A stretch of DNA of 64,000 bases. Source: Streptomyces meridianus (GTDB taxonomy: Bacteria; Actinomycetota; Actinomycetes; Streptomycetales; Streptomycetaceae). Positions 38,273 to 47,102 of this stretch are shown here, in pieces (position 1 is the stretch's first letter; each line of letters opens with the position of its first letter). The translations under genes and the position numbers were made by a program. The stretch covers positions 1-64,000 of the forward strand of contig NZ_JAMQGM010000026.1 in NCBI RefSeq assembly GCF_023703325.1, written 5' to 3'. The notes under the pieces were generated by a model, which worked only from the letters and a program-made list of their open reading frames with translations, ran no database searches and was not told where the DNA came from.

Positions 38273-40387
38273 GTGACGCACAGCGTGTACGTGACCGGGA
38301 TCGAGCGGGGGGACGGACGCCAGGTCGTCGAGCTGGGCGTCATGGAACTCCTGACCAGGCATGTCGACCGGGTCGGGGTGTACCGCCCGCTCGCCCACCG
38401 GGGCCGGGACCACATGGCCGACCTGCTCCGGGCCCGCTACCGGCTCACCCAGTCCCCGGAGACCGTGTACGGGATGCGCATCGACGAGGCCGCCGCGATG
38501 CTGGCCGAGCGCGGCGAGGACGAGCTCGTCTCCCGGCTGGTCGAGGGCTTTCACCGGGTGGCCCGCGAGTACGAGTTCGTGCTGGTCCTCGGCAGCGACT
38601 TCGCGGACACCAGCCTCCCCGCCGAGATCAGTCTCAACGGGCGCCTGGCGAACGAGTTCGGCGCGTCCGTGCTGCCGGTCGTCGGCGGGCAGAAGCAGTC
38701 CGGGGAGTCGGTGCGCGCCGAGGTCCGCAACGCCTACAGCGCCTACGCCGCCCTGGGCTGCGACGTGATCGCCGTGATCGTCAACCGGGTCGACCCCGGC
38801 GAACGGTCCGGTGCGGAGGACTGGCTGTCGCAGCGGCTCCCGGTCCCCTGCTACGTCCTGCCCGAGGACGCATCGCTGTCCGCCCCGACCGTGCAGCAGG
38901 TCGTCTCCGCGCTCGGGGCCACCGTGCTGCTCGGCGACGCCTCCGGCCTGGCCCGGGACGTACGGGACTTCGTCTTCGGCGGCGCGATGCTCCCGGCGTT
39001 CCTGCCGGCGCTGACCGAGGGCTGTCTCGTCGTGACGCCCGGGGACCGCGCGGACCTGATCATCGGCGCCCTCGCCGCGCACACCGCCGGCGCGCCGCCC
39101 ATCGCGGGCGTGCTCCTCACCCTCGACGAGCGACCGGGGCCGGACATCATGGCGCTCGCCTCCCGGCTCGCGCCGGGCACCCCGGTGGTCTCGGTCGCCG
39201 GCGGCAGCTTCCCCACCGCCGGCGAGCTGTTCGCCCTGGAGGGCAAGCTGAACGCCACGTCGCCGCGCAAGGCGGAGACCGCGCTCGGCCTGTTCGACCG
39301 CCACGTCGACACCGGCGAACTCACCCATCGCATCTCACTCGCCCGCTCGGGCCGCGTCACGCCGATGATGTTCGAGCACGAGCTGATCGAACGCTCGCGA
39401 TCCGGACGCCGCCGCGTCGTGCTCCCCGAGGGCTCGGAGGAGCGGGTGCTGCGCGCCGCCGACGTCCTGCTGCGGCGCGACGTCTGCGAACTCACCCTGC
39501 TCGGCGACGAGGAGGTGGTCCGCAAGCGGGCCGCGGAGCTCGGCATCTCGCTCGAAGGGGCCCACCTCATCGATCCGGTCGCCTCCCCGCTGCGGGAGCG
39601 TTTCGCCGAGCTCTACGCGAAGCTGCGTGCCCACAAGGGCATGTCGGTGGAACTGGCCCACGACGTGGTGGCCGACGTGTCGTACTTCGGCACCCTCATG
39701 GTCCAGGAGGGGCTGGCCGACGGCATGGTCTCGGGTGCGGTCCACTCCACGGCCGCGACGATCCGCCCGGCGTTCGAGATCATCAAGACCTCGCCCGAGG
39801 CCGAGATCGTCAGCTCGGTGTTCTTCATGTGCCTCGCCGACCGGGTGCTGGTCTACGGTGACTGCGCGGTCAACCCGGACCCGAACGCCGAGCAACTGGC
39901 CGACATCGCCATCCAGTCGGCGGCGACGGCGGCCCAGTTCGGGGTGGAGCCGCGCATCGCGATGCTGTCCTACTCGACCGGGTCCTCCGGTTCGGGCGCC
40001 GACGTCGACAAGGTGCGCCGGGCGACCGCGCTGGTACGCGAACGGCGCCCGGATTTGCTGGTCGAGGGCCCCATCCAGTACGACGCGGCCGTGGACGCCG
40101 CCGTCGCCGCGACAAAGCTCCCGGACTCGCAGGTGGCCGGCAATGCCACCGTGCTGGTCTTCCCGGACCTGAACACGGGCAACAACACGTACAAGGCGGT
40201 CCAGCGTTCGGCGGGGGCGGTCGCGGTCGGTCCCGTACTGCAGGGGCTGCGCAAGCCGGTCAACGACCTGTCCCGCGGCGCGCTGGTCCAGGACATCGTC
40301 AACACCGTGGCCATCACGGCCATCCAGGCCCAGGGCGAGCGGCCCGGCGCCGCACCGCCCCCGACACAGGAAGCACCCACCCCGTGA
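38273..40387 (+). CDS. pta: Phosphate acetyltransferase
   Basis: Converts acetyl-CoA and phosphate to acetyl phosphate and CoA. 704 residues, the long form. It has an N-terminal P-loop-like AAA_26 domain (VYVTGIERGDGRQ), a DRTGG regulatory domain (~residues 200-320) and the C-terminal PTA_PTB catalytic domain with VVLPEGSEERVLRAA, LADGMVSGAVHSTAATIRPA and MLSYSTGSSG. GTG at 38273 is preceded by AAGGAG with 5 nt spacing. The stop overlaps the ackA start (GTGA), so Pta and AckA are made together. Confidence 0.96.
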   Translation: MTHSVYVTGIERGDGRQVVELGVMELLTRHVDRVGVYRPLAHRGRDHMADLLRARYRLTQSPETVYGMRIDEAAAMLAERGEDELVSRLVEGFHRVAREYEFVLVLGSDFADTSLPAEISLNGRLANEFGASVLPVVGGQKQSGESVRAEVRNAYSAYAALGCDVIAVIVNRVDPGERSGAEDWLSQRLPVPCYVLPEDASLSAPTVQQVVSALGATVLLGDASGLARDVRDFVFGGAMLPAFLPALTEGCLVVTPGDRADLIIGALAAHTAGAPPIAGVLLTLDERPGPDIMALASRLAPGTPVVSVAGGSFPTAGELFALEGKLNATSPRKAETALGLFDRHVDTGELTHRISLARSGRVTPMMFEHELIERSRSGRRRVVLPEGSEERVLRAADVLLRRDVCELTLLGDEEVVRKRAAELGISLEGAHLIDPVASPLRERFAELYAKLRAHKGMSVELAHDVVADVSYFGTLMVQEGLADGMVSGAVHSTAATIRPAFEIIKTSPEAEIVSSVFFMCLADRVLVYGDCAVNPDPNAEQLADIAIQSAATAAQFGVEPRIAMLSYSTGSSGSGADVDKVRRATALVRERRPDLLVEGPIQYDAAVDAAVAATKLPDSQVAGNATVLVFPDLNTGNNTYKAVQRSAGAVAVGPVLQGLRKPVNDLSRGALVQDIVNTVAITAIQAQGERPGAAPPPTQEAPTP

Positions 40388-41595
40388 CTGACCCGGACCC
40401 CGCGGCCACCCGCGTCCTCGTCCTCAACTCCGGCTCCTCGTCGGTGAAGTACCAGCTGCTCGACATGGCCGACGGGTCCCGTCCGGCCTCCGGCATCGTC
40501 GAGCGGATCGGCGAGGGGGAGGTGGCGGACCACGCCGCCGCGCTGAAGATCGTCGCGGACGAGCTGGCCGCGCAGGGAGCAGGACTGGACTCCCCCGCCC
40601 TCGTTGCGGTGGGCCACCGGGTGGTGCACGGCGGAACCCGGTTCACCGAACCGACCCTGATCACCGACGACGTTGTGGCGGAGGTGGAGAAGCTGGTGCC
40701 CCTCGCGCCGCTGCACAACCCCGCGAACATCACGGGCATCAAGGTGGCCCGGCGGATGCGTCCCGACCTGCCGCAGGTCGCCGTGTTCGACACCGCGTTC
40801 CACTCGACGATGCCCGAACACGCAGCCCGTTACGCGATCGACACAGCCACCGCGGACGCCTACGGGGTGCGCCGCTACGGCTTCCACGGCACCTCGCACG
40901 CGTACGTCTCCCGGGCCGCCGCGCGCCTGCTGGAGCGGGAACCCGGCGAGACGAACACCATCGTGCTGCACCTGGGCAACGGGGCCAGTGCTTCCGCCGT
41001 CAGCGGCGGCGTCTGCGTGGAGACGTCCATGGGTCTCACCCCGCTCGAGGGCCTGGTGATGGGCACCCGGTCCGGCGACCTGGACCCGGCCGTGATCTTC
41101 CATCTGGCGCGGGTGGGCGGGATGTCCACGGACGAGATCGACACCCTGCTCAACAAGCGCAGCGGACTGCTCGGCCTGTGCGGCGACAACGACATGCGGG
41201 AGATCGGGCGGCGGATGGCCGAGGGCGACCGCGCCGCACAACTCGCCTTCGACGTCTATGTGCACCGGCTGCGCAAGTACGTGGGCGCTTACACGGCCGT
41301 GCTCGGCCGGGTGGACGCGATCGCCTTCACCGCCGGGGTCGGCGAGAACTCGGCCGCCGTGCGCGAGGCGGCGCTGCGCGGACTCGAGGGCCTCGGCGTC
41401 GAGGTCGACCCGGTCCGCAACGCCGTGCGCGGTTCCGCGTCGCGGCTCGTCTCCTCCGGGAACAGCCGCGTCGCCGTCGCCGTGATCCCCACCGACGAGG
41501 AACTGGAGATCGCCGACCAGGCGTACGCCCTGGTCACCGATGCCGCCCAGGCACCCTCCGACTGGAATATTCCGCTCCGAAACAAATATCGATAG
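40384..41595 (+). CDS. ackA: Acetate kinase
   Basis: Transfers phosphate from acetyl phosphate to ADP, giving acetate and ATP, or the reverse. 403 residues, standard length. Motifs in order: VLVLNSGSSSVKYQLLD, HRVVHGG, FDTAFHSTMP, HGTSHAYVSRAA, GLTPLEGLVMGTRSGDLDP and FTAGVGENSA. GTG start overlaps the pta stop. A 10-nt gap separates it from pyk, so pta-ackA-pyk is likely one transcript linking pyruvate formation to acetate overflow. Confidence 0.97.
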   Translation: MTDPDPAATRVLVLNSGSSSVKYQLLDMADGSRPASGIVERIGEGEVADHAAALKIVADELAAQGAGLDSPALVAVGHRVVHGGTRFTEPTLITDDVVAEVEKLVPLAPLHNPANITGIKVARRMRPDLPQVAVFDTAFHSTMPEHAARYAIDTATADAYGVRRYGFHGTSHAYVSRAAARLLEREPGETNTIVLHLGNGASASAVSGGVCVETSMGLTPLEGLVMGTRSGDLDPAVIFHLARVGGMSTDEIDTLLNKRSGLLGLCGDNDMREIGRRMAEGDRAAQLAFDVYVHRLRKYVGAYTAVLGRVDAIAFTAGVGENSAAVREAALRGLEGLGVEVDPVRNAVRGSASRLVSSGNSRVAVAVIPTDEELEIADQAYALVTDAAQAPSDWNIPLRNKYR

Positions 41596-41605
41596 GATCG
41601 TTTCC

Positions 41606-43039
41606 ATGCGCCGTTCCAAAATCGTCTGCACCCTGGGCCCCGCCGTCGACACCTACGACCAACTGAAGTCGCTGATCGAGGCCGGTATGAACGTGGCCCG
41701 CTTCAACATGAGCCACGGGTCCCACCCCGAGCACGAAGAGCGGTACCACCGCGTCCGCAAGGCCTCCGAGGAGACCGGACGCGCCGTCGGTGTCCTGGTC
41801 GACCTCCAGGGGCCGAAGATCCGGCTGGAGACCTTCGCCGAGGGCCCGGTGGAGCTGGTGCGCGGCGACGAGTTCACCATCACCACGGAGGACGTCCCCG
41901 GCGACCGCACCATCTGCGGCACCACGTACAAGGGCCTGCCGCGCGACGTGTCCAAGGGCGAGAGCATCCTCATCAATGACGGAGCCGTGGCGCTCCAGGT
42001 CGTCGAGGTCGACGGGCCCCGGGTGCGCTGCATCGTCATCGAGGGCGGCGTGATCTCCGACCACAAGGGGATCAACCTCCCGGGTGTGGCCGTGAACGTG
42101 CCGGCGCTGTCCGAGAAGGACATCGACGACCTGCGCTTCGCCCTGGGGCTGGGCTGCGACATGGTCGCGCTGTCCTTCGTGCGGGACGCCGCGGACGTCC
42201 GCGACGTGCACCGGATCATGGATGAGGTGGGCCACCGGGTCCCGGTCATCGCCAAGGTCGAGAAGCCGCAGGCGGTGGCCAACATCGACGAGATCGTGGC
42301 GGCATTCGACGGCGTCATGGTGGCCCGCGGCGACCTCGCGGTGGAATACCCGCTCGAGAAGGTCCCGATGGTCCAGAAGCGGCTCATCGAGATGTGCCGG
42401 CGCAACGCCAAGCCGGTGATCGTCGCCACGCAGATGATGGAGTCGATGATCAACTCCTCGCGGCCCACCCGTGCGGAGGCATCCGACGTCGCGAACGCCA
42501 TCCTGGACGGCACGGACGCGGTGATGCTCTCCGCCGAGTCCTCGGTCGGCAAGTTCCCGATCGAGACGGTCAAGACGATGTCCCGCATCGTCGAGGCCGC
42601 CGAGCAGGAGCTGCTCTCGCGCGGTCTGCAGCCGCTGGTCCCGGGCAAGAAGCCCCGTACGCAGGGCGGTTCGGTGGCGCGCGCCGCCTGCGAGATCGCC
42701 GACTTCCTGGGGGCCAAGTCGCTGGTGGCGTTCACCAAGTCCGGTGACACCGCACGCCGGCTGTGCCGTTACCGGGCGCAGCAGCCCATCCTGGCCTTCA
42801 CCACCGACGCCTCGACCCGCAACCAGCTGGCGCTCAGCTGGGGCGTGGAGACGTTCGTCGTGCCGCACGTGGAGAACACGGATGCCATGGTCGACCTGGT
42901 GGACGCCGAGCTGCTGAAACTCAACCGCTACAACGAGGACGACATCATGATCATCACGGCGGGTTCGCCCCCCGGCGTCCCCGGCACCACCAACATGGTC
43001 CGGGTCCACCACCTGGGCACCGCGGGCTCGGGCTCCTGA
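41606..43039 (+). CDS. pyk: Pyruvate kinase
   Basis: Makes pyruvate and ATP from phosphoenolpyruvate and ADP. 477 residues with the full A-B-A-C domain order. Motifs: RRSKIVCTLGPA, MNVARFNMSHG, the metal/substrate helix VMVARGDLAVEYP preceded by IAKVEKPQAV, and ATQMMESMINSSRPTRAEASDVANAILDGTDAVMLS. ATG at 41606 lies 11 nt after the ackA stop, with only a weak AGGA upstream. Most Streptomyces carry a second pyk near the secG or tpi region; this is the copy linked to pta-ackA. Confidence 0.96.
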   Translation: MRRSKIVCTLGPAVDTYDQLKSLIEAGMNVARFNMSHGSHPEHEERYHRVRKASEETGRAVGVLVDLQGPKIRLETFAEGPVELVRGDEFTITTEDVPGDRTICGTTYKGLPRDVSKGESILINDGAVALQVVEVDGPRVRCIVIEGGVISDHKGINLPGVAVNVPALSEKDIDDLRFALGLGCDMVALSFVRDAADVRDVHRIMDEVGHRVPVIAKVEKPQAVANIDEIVAAFDGVMVARGDLAVEYPLEKVPMVQKRLIEMCRRNAKPVIVATQMMESMINSSRPTRAEASDVANAILDGTDAVMLSAESSVGKFPIETVKTMSRIVEAAEQELLSRGLQPLVPGKKPRTQGGSVARAACEIADFLGAKSLVAFTKSGDTARRLCRYRAQQPILAFTTDASTRNQLALSWGVETFVVPHVENTDAMVDLVDAELLKLNRYNEDDIMIITAGSPPGVPGTTNMVRVHHLGTAGSGS

Positions 43040-43060
43040 CACCCCGCGCAGGGACAGCGC

Positions 43061-43109
43061 AACGGCCGGTGGGCCGCCCCCGGTCCTCGGGGGCGGCCCA
43101 CCGGCCGTT
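43061..43109. terminator. Strong hairpin between pyk and the acidic secreted protein gene
   Basis: A 22-bp perfect stem (43061-43082 with 43088-43109) and a 5-nt loop between convergent genes, serving both. Confidence 0.9.
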
Positions 43110-43123
43110 GATCACGCGTCCGA

Positions 43124-44305
43124 TCAGCCCGGCGCACCGTAGGAGTGGATGCCCGGCACGGTGAGAGCCCCACCGAACTGCCCGGCCTGCTTCACCTTCG
43201 CGTTGGTGAAGAACACTTCCTTGATGTTCAGCGGCGGAGGCATCTTGGGGCTGAACACGATCGGAATGATCCCGAACAGGTTGCCCCGGAGCTCCTCGGT
43301 GTACATCGTGACGGTGCCCTGACGAATGGTGGAGGTGCTGCCCTTGCGGGCCTCCACGTGCATCGTGGTGCCGCCCGGGCCCTCGACCATCTGGTGCAGG
43401 TCCTTGATGTCCACGCCCTTGGCCGTGAACTTGAGGACCTTCTTCAGCGAGCCGTCGTGGGTCCGGACCTTCACTATGCCCTTGAAGTCCAGTCCGTGGA
43501 GGGACAGCATGCTGCTCTCCAACTGCCACGGCTGGTTGGGCAGGCGGCTCGAGGTGTCCTCGTACTCGGCGTTGTCGAACAGGTCGGCGTCGAACTCCGG
43601 GCAGGGATAGCCCTCTGCACCGGCGTCGTCGCCTCCGGTGGTCCGGCCGACCGTGTCGGTGGCCTTCTCCGTGGTCTCCTTCACGGTGTCGGAGACCGAT
43701 CCGGTCACCTTGCCCACCGTGTCGGTGACACTGTCCGCTGCCGAGTCCTTGGTGCTCTCGCTCGCCTTGGGCTCCGGCTCGGGCTCCGGCGCCTCGGACT
43801 CCTTCTCGCCGCCGCCCAGAACACCACCGAGCAGGCTCCCGACCCCCAGGGGGTCGATCGCGTCGGAATCACTGTCCGACGAGCTCGGGGCCTCGGCCTC
43901 GGCGGAGTCGTCCTGCGTGTCCGCAGAGGACTTGTCCGCGGACGCCGACGGCTTCGGCTCCGCGTCCTTGTCGGTGGCCGACTCCTCGGCCTTCTTCTCC
44001 TCCTCGGCCTTCTCCTTGGCCTTGGCCTTGGCGTCGGCTTCGTCGGCCTCGTCGGGCTGCGACACACAGGGGCCCGGCTTGAAGCCGTTCTTGGACTGCG
44101 TGTCGGCCTGTGCCAACTGAGGAGTGAGACCCATGCCCATGAGCATGGCCGTCGGCATGGCCGCGAGGGCCACGGCCTTGCCCGCAGGCATCTGCAGACG
44201 GGTCAGCATCGACCTTCTCGGAGCCGCGTGACGCGGCCCGCCTCTTGCGCGGCGCTGGCTCTCGCCCTCGAGCTGAGCCTCATCACCCAGCACGGTGCCT
44301 CCCAT
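43124..44305 (-). CDS. Acidic exported protein with Glu/Lys/Ser-rich linker, function unknown
   Basis: A 393-residue protein. A twin-Arg-free signal-like segment (PAGKAVALAAMPTAMLMG) is followed by a ~170-residue low-complexity acidic linker (EADEADAKAKAKEKAEEEKK, then Ser/Asp-rich and a VTDTVGKVTGSVSDTVKETT stretch). A folded C-terminal domain of ~160 residues contains ESSMLSLHGLDFKGIVKVRT and ends VPGIHSYGAPG; two Cys occur, in PGPCVSQ and GYPCPEFD. I do not recognise the family, but the same three-gene set recurs in Streptomyces. ATG at 44305 overlaps the end of the DUF6114 gene by 23 nt, indicating coupling. Confidence 0.75.
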   Translation of the reverse strand: MGGTVLGDEAQLEGESQRRARGGPRHAAPRRSMLTRLQMPAGKAVALAAMPTAMLMGMGLTPQLAQADTQSKNGFKPGPCVSQPDEADEADAKAKAKEKAEEEKKAEESATDKDAEPKPSASADKSSADTQDDSAEAEAPSSSDSDSDAIDPLGVGSLLGGVLGGGEKESEAPEPEPEPKASESTKDSAADSVTDTVGKVTGSVSDTVKETTEKATDTVGRTTGGDDAGAEGYPCPEFDADLFDNAEYEDTSSRLPNQPWQLESSMLSLHGLDFKGIVKVRTHDGSLKKVLKFTAKGVDIKDLHQMVEGPGGTTMHVEARKGSTSTIRQGTVTMYTEELRGNLFGIIPIVFSPKMPPPLNIKEVFFTNAKVKQAGQFGGALTVPGIHSYGAPG

Positions 44306-44822
44306 TCGTGGCTCGGTTGGCCGCGAAGCCGTCGAAGAAGTCCGGCTTTGCGGCGGTCTGACGGTCATCGTCGGACTCCCGAAGCACATCCTCGGTGGAG
44401 TCGTTGCTCACGCTCGTGTCCACCGGTTTCGCGTCGGGAGCCCAGGACAGGGCCAGACCTCCGCCGATGAGTGCGAGGAGGAAGCCCACCATGAAGCCTC
44501 CGAAGTTGGAGACGACCAGAGCAACCAGAGCCAGCAGGATCGAGGCGACGCCCGCGAAGACGCGGACCGCCTGCTGATACCACATGGTCAGCCCGAGGGT
44601 CATCAGCAGCACGCCGATGATCAGCGAACCCGCTCCGGCAGTGGTGGCCATCCGCAGGGTCAGCTGACCCACGGTGAGGTTGGCGTAGGGGAGGTACGCG
44701 ATCGGCAGCCCGGCCAGAAGCGTCAGCTGTCCCGCCCAGTAGGGGCGCTCCCAGCGCCACTTCCGGAAGGACTGGCGCCACTGACCGACCCGGCCCTGCG
44801 CCTCCGGCGACTCGGCATTCAT
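44283..44822 (-). CDS. DUF6114 membrane protein
   Basis: A 179-residue integral membrane protein with about four hydrophobic helices (QLTLLAGLPIAYLPYANL, GAGSLIIGVLLMTLGLTMWY, VFAGVASILLALVALVVSNF, FMVGFLLALIGGGLALSW). The N-terminus has a basic-aromatic WRQSFRKWRWERPYW patch and the C-terminal tail is acidic and cytoplasmic. Function unknown. It is the middle gene of a DUF6230-DUF6114-secreted protein operon, so a complex or export/anchoring role for its two neighbours is a reasonable inference only. ATG at 44822 with AGGGAG upstream. Confidence 0.85.
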   Translation of the reverse strand: MNAESPEAQGRVGQWRQSFRKWRWERPYWAGQLTLLAGLPIAYLPYANLTVGQLTLRMATTAGAGSLIIGVLLMTLGLTMWYQQAVRVFAGVASILLALVALVVSNFGGFMVGFLLALIGGGLALSWAPDAKPVDTSVSNDSTEDVLRESDDDRQTAAKPDFFDGFAANRATNGRHRAG

Positions 44823-44956
44823 GGAAAACAGCTCCCTGGGGCTGGCGATCTGGACGATCGAAAATCGTTCACTGTGTCCACCGCGGGCCGGCGTGCACAC
44901 CCGGATGGCGCTGAGTGGGTGAGGGGTGTCGCCACCCCCCACCCACCATCAGTGCA

Positions 44957-45571
44957 TCAGTAGCACTCGTGCTTGCCCATCTTGACCCCCATCTTGAGGC
45001 CAGAGAGCTTGAAGGTGCCCGCGCTGGTCGCCCACGCGGTCTGCTTCACGCCGGTCAGCGTGGCCGAGTCGGCTTCCTGGGCGAAGGAGCCGGGGTCGGC
45101 GCCGTCACCCTTCTTGATCCCGGGACCCTTGGTCGAGTCGCCGGCCGCGACACCGATGTTGATGTTGCGGAACGTCGCGTCGGCGTCCAGCTGGTCCAGG
45201 TCGATGTAGAGGTTCTTGGCCTCGACCGGGGTGCCGCCATTGCCCGCGGACAGCTTCATCGACACGTCGCCGATCGGCGTCGGGACGACGACCGACTGGC
45301 ACAGACCCTTGATCTTGGCGTTGCTGAACGCCGAGACCGCGACGGGAATCTTCTTGCCGCCGTGCTGGGCATCGATGGCGCCGTACTGGACAAAGCCGGT
45401 GCCGTCGAGACGGTCGGCCGTGACCTTGAACTTCTGGCCTGAGACGCTGAACGACGCGGCCAGCGCACCCTGCGAGAGGGCGACACCGATCGCGGCGGTA
45501 GCAGCGACGCTCGGCACCATGACGACGGCGAACCGCTTCCATCTGGTCCCGCCACGAGCCAGGGACTCCAT
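44957..45571 (-). CDS. DUF6230 exported protein
   Basis: A 204-residue protein of the family formerly annotated cholesterol esterase, with no catalytic motif supporting that name. One N-terminal hydrophobic segment (AVVMVPSVAATAAIGVALSQGALA) acts as signal or anchor; the rest is a beta-rich domain (ASFSVSGQKFKVTADRLDG) with Cys in KGLCQSVVV and at the C-terminus KHECY. In Streptomyces such proteins are reported as abundant. ATG at 45571 has a near-perfect AAGGAGG 6 nt upstream, consistent with high translation. First gene of the operon; its ~380-nt upstream region holds TTACT/AGTAA palindromes. Confidence 0.88.
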   Translation of the reverse strand: MESLARGGTRWKRFAVVMVPSVAATAAIGVALSQGALAASFSVSGQKFKVTADRLDGTGFVQYGAIDAQHGGKKIPVAVSAFSNAKIKGLCQSVVVPTPIGDVSMKLSAGNGGTPVEAKNLYIDLDQLDADATFRNINIGVAAGDSTKGPGIKKGDGADPGSFAQEADSATLTGVKQTAWATSAGTFKLSGLKMGVKMGKHECY

Positions 45572-45929
45572 GACTTTCCTCCTTCTCGGACGTACATCTC
45601 CGGACGGGCGGTCGAGCCGTCCCGTACCTGGGATGGGAGAAGTGCTACGCCCTCGGGAAGGAGAGCGCCGTCGTCGTCCGAGGCGCTGTTCGCGTCCGAA
45701 TGAACAACCGGCGATCACCCCCGAGCGACAACCACTGGCCACGCTCTCGCGCAACCCGGACAGGCCCTGCCATGGGGCAGAGACCCCCCTGTCCAAGGCG
45801 CGGCGGACCCGGCCGCCGGCCTGCCCGGTGGGGACCCACGACCCGCCGCAGCGACTGGTTGCCGCGCGATGGGGGGTGGAACCGAGCTTGAGAGATCGTG
45901 GTCCATTCCACGCTGCGGCACAAGGGGCT

Positions 45930-45947
45930 CGTTACTGCCGAGTAACG
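45930..45947. promoter_or_regulatory. Palindrome CGTTACT-N4-AGTAACG
   Basis: A perfect 7-4-7 inverted repeat about 360 nt upstream of the DUF6230 start. Symmetry and size match TetR-type operators. Confidence 0.55.
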
Positions 45948-46062
45948 GACAGATAACCGAAAGCCGACGGGCGAATCTCGGCCGACCACTGAGGGTTGTC
46001 GCGTTCACGCCCGAAACAACAGGAGATGGCGGGGCATAGCAGGACAACACGGCCAGACCCAC

Positions 46063-46075
46063 TTACTGCAAGTAA
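46063..46075. promoter_or_regulatory. Palindrome TTACT-N3-AGTAA
   Basis: A shorter 5-3-5 version of the palindrome at 45930, 116 nt away, adjoining the terminator hairpin of the thioredoxin-like gene. Confidence 0.4.
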
Positions 46076-46117
46076 CAGCGGCCGCGATTACCAAACTTTG
46101 GCAAAACACGGCCGCTG
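46076..46117 (-). terminator. Hairpin after the thioredoxin-TPR gene
   Basis: A 9-bp stem CAGCGGCCG (46076-46084) with CGGCCGCTG (46109-46117); the 24-nt loop contains a smaller palindrome CCAAACTTTGG. It begins 32 nt past the stop at 46149. Confidence 0.55.
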
Positions 46118-46148
46118 AAGGGTTCAGAGCGTCAAAAACGGGACCCGC

Positions 46149-47102
46149 TCAGAAGAGGACACGCGCCAGAGCGCCCCGGGCACGCGTGACCCTGGGATCG
46201 TCCGCACCGATCACCTCGAACAGTTCCAGCAGCCGCACCCGTGCCGCTTCGCGGTCGTCACCCGCTGTCCGCTGAACCGTTTCGATCAGCCGGGCGAACG
46301 CGTCCTCGACGTGACCGCCCACGAGATCGAGGTCGGCAGCGGAAATCTGCGCCTGAACGTCACCCGGCACGTCCGCCGCCGCCTTGCGCACCTGCTGCGC
46401 GTCCATGCCCTGCACCCGTTGCAGCAGCTCGGCCTGGGCGAGACCCAGTTTCGCCTCGACGTTGGCGGGTTCGTCCGACAGCACGTTGCGATAGGCCTGC
46501 ACCGCGCCGCCGAGGTCACCCGCGTCGAGCGCCGCGTGGGCCGCTGCGAGAGCCGGATCATTCGGGCCCTGCGGCTCGGACACCGGCGCGTCCCCCGCAG
46601 CGGCACCCGGCTCGACGGGGGCGCCGACGATCCCGAATCGCTCCTCGGCGACCTGGATCAGCTGGTCGAGGACCTGACGGATCTGCGGCTCCGGGCTGGC
46701 CCCCTGGAACAGCGGCAGGGCCTGGCCGGCGATCACCGCGAAGACCGCCGGAATCCCCTGAACGCCGAACTGCTGGAAGAGCGTCTGGTTCGCGTCGACG
46801 TCGACCTTGGCCAGAATGAAGCGGCCCGCGTACTCCGCGGCGAGCCGTTCGAGCAGGGGGCTGAGCTGCTTGCAGGGCTCGCACCACTCAGCCCAGAAGT
46901 CGATGACGACCGGGACCTCGTTGGAGCGCTGGAGCACCTGCTGCTCGAAGCCCGCCTCGTCGACGTCGACCACCAACGCCGCTCCCGGCGCGGGCCGGCC
47001 ACCCTGACGTCGAGCCTGCTCGGCCTTCTGCTTCGCTTCCCCGGCGGCCTTCACCGCGGCGAGATCGACGACTCCGCTCATGGACATGTTCCGTGGCTGC
47101 AT
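46149..47102 (-). CDS. Thioredoxin-domain TPR protein (CnoX/YbbN-like)
   Basis: A 317-residue cytoplasmic protein. An N-terminal linker with KAAGEAKQKAEQARRQGG leads to a thioredoxin fold with the active-site motif WAEWCEPCK (CxxC present) and cis-Pro segment VQGIPAVF. A C-terminal ~120-residue TPR-like region follows (LAAAHAALDAGDLGGAVQAYRNVL). The E. coli relative CnoX is a chaperedoxin that protects substrates from oxidation and hands them to GroEL; unlike some homologues this one keeps both cysteines. ATG at 47102. Divergent from a TetR gene across a region with an 8-1-8 operator. Confidence 0.88.
   Translation of the reverse strand: MQPRNMSMSGVVDLAAVKAAGEAKQKAEQARRQGGRPAPGAALVVDVDEAGFEQQVLQRSNEVPVVIDFWAEWCEPCKQLSPLLERLAAEYAGRFILAKVDVDANQTLFQQFGVQGIPAVFAVIAGQALPLFQGASPEPQIRQVLDQLIQVAEERFGIVGAPVEPGAAAGDAPVSEPQGPNDPALAAAHAALDAGDLGGAVQAYRNVLSDEPANVEAKLGLAQAELLQRVQGMDAQQVRKAAADVPGDVQAQISAADLDLVGGHVEDAFARLIETVQRTAGDDREAARVRLLELFEVIGADDPRVTRARGALARVLF

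Larger units (their letters stand above)
45572..46148. other. Intergenic region upstream of the DUF6230 operon
   Basis: 577 bp with lower GC than its surroundings. It holds two TTACT/AGTAA inverted repeats (45930-45947 and 46063-46075) and a hairpin at 46076-46117. It should contain the promoter of the DUF6230 operon. I support no gene in it. Confidence 0.6.

Noticed and set aside
44957..45571. Cholesterol esterase activity for the DUF6230 protein
   Set aside because: There is no GxSxG serine motif or other hydrolase signature; the name is a legacy annotation.
46026..46118. A possible 30-codon gene starting ATGGCGGGGCAT after AGGAG
   Set aside because: The ribosome site touches the ATG, and the frame covers the palindrome and terminator hairpin of the neighbouring gene.
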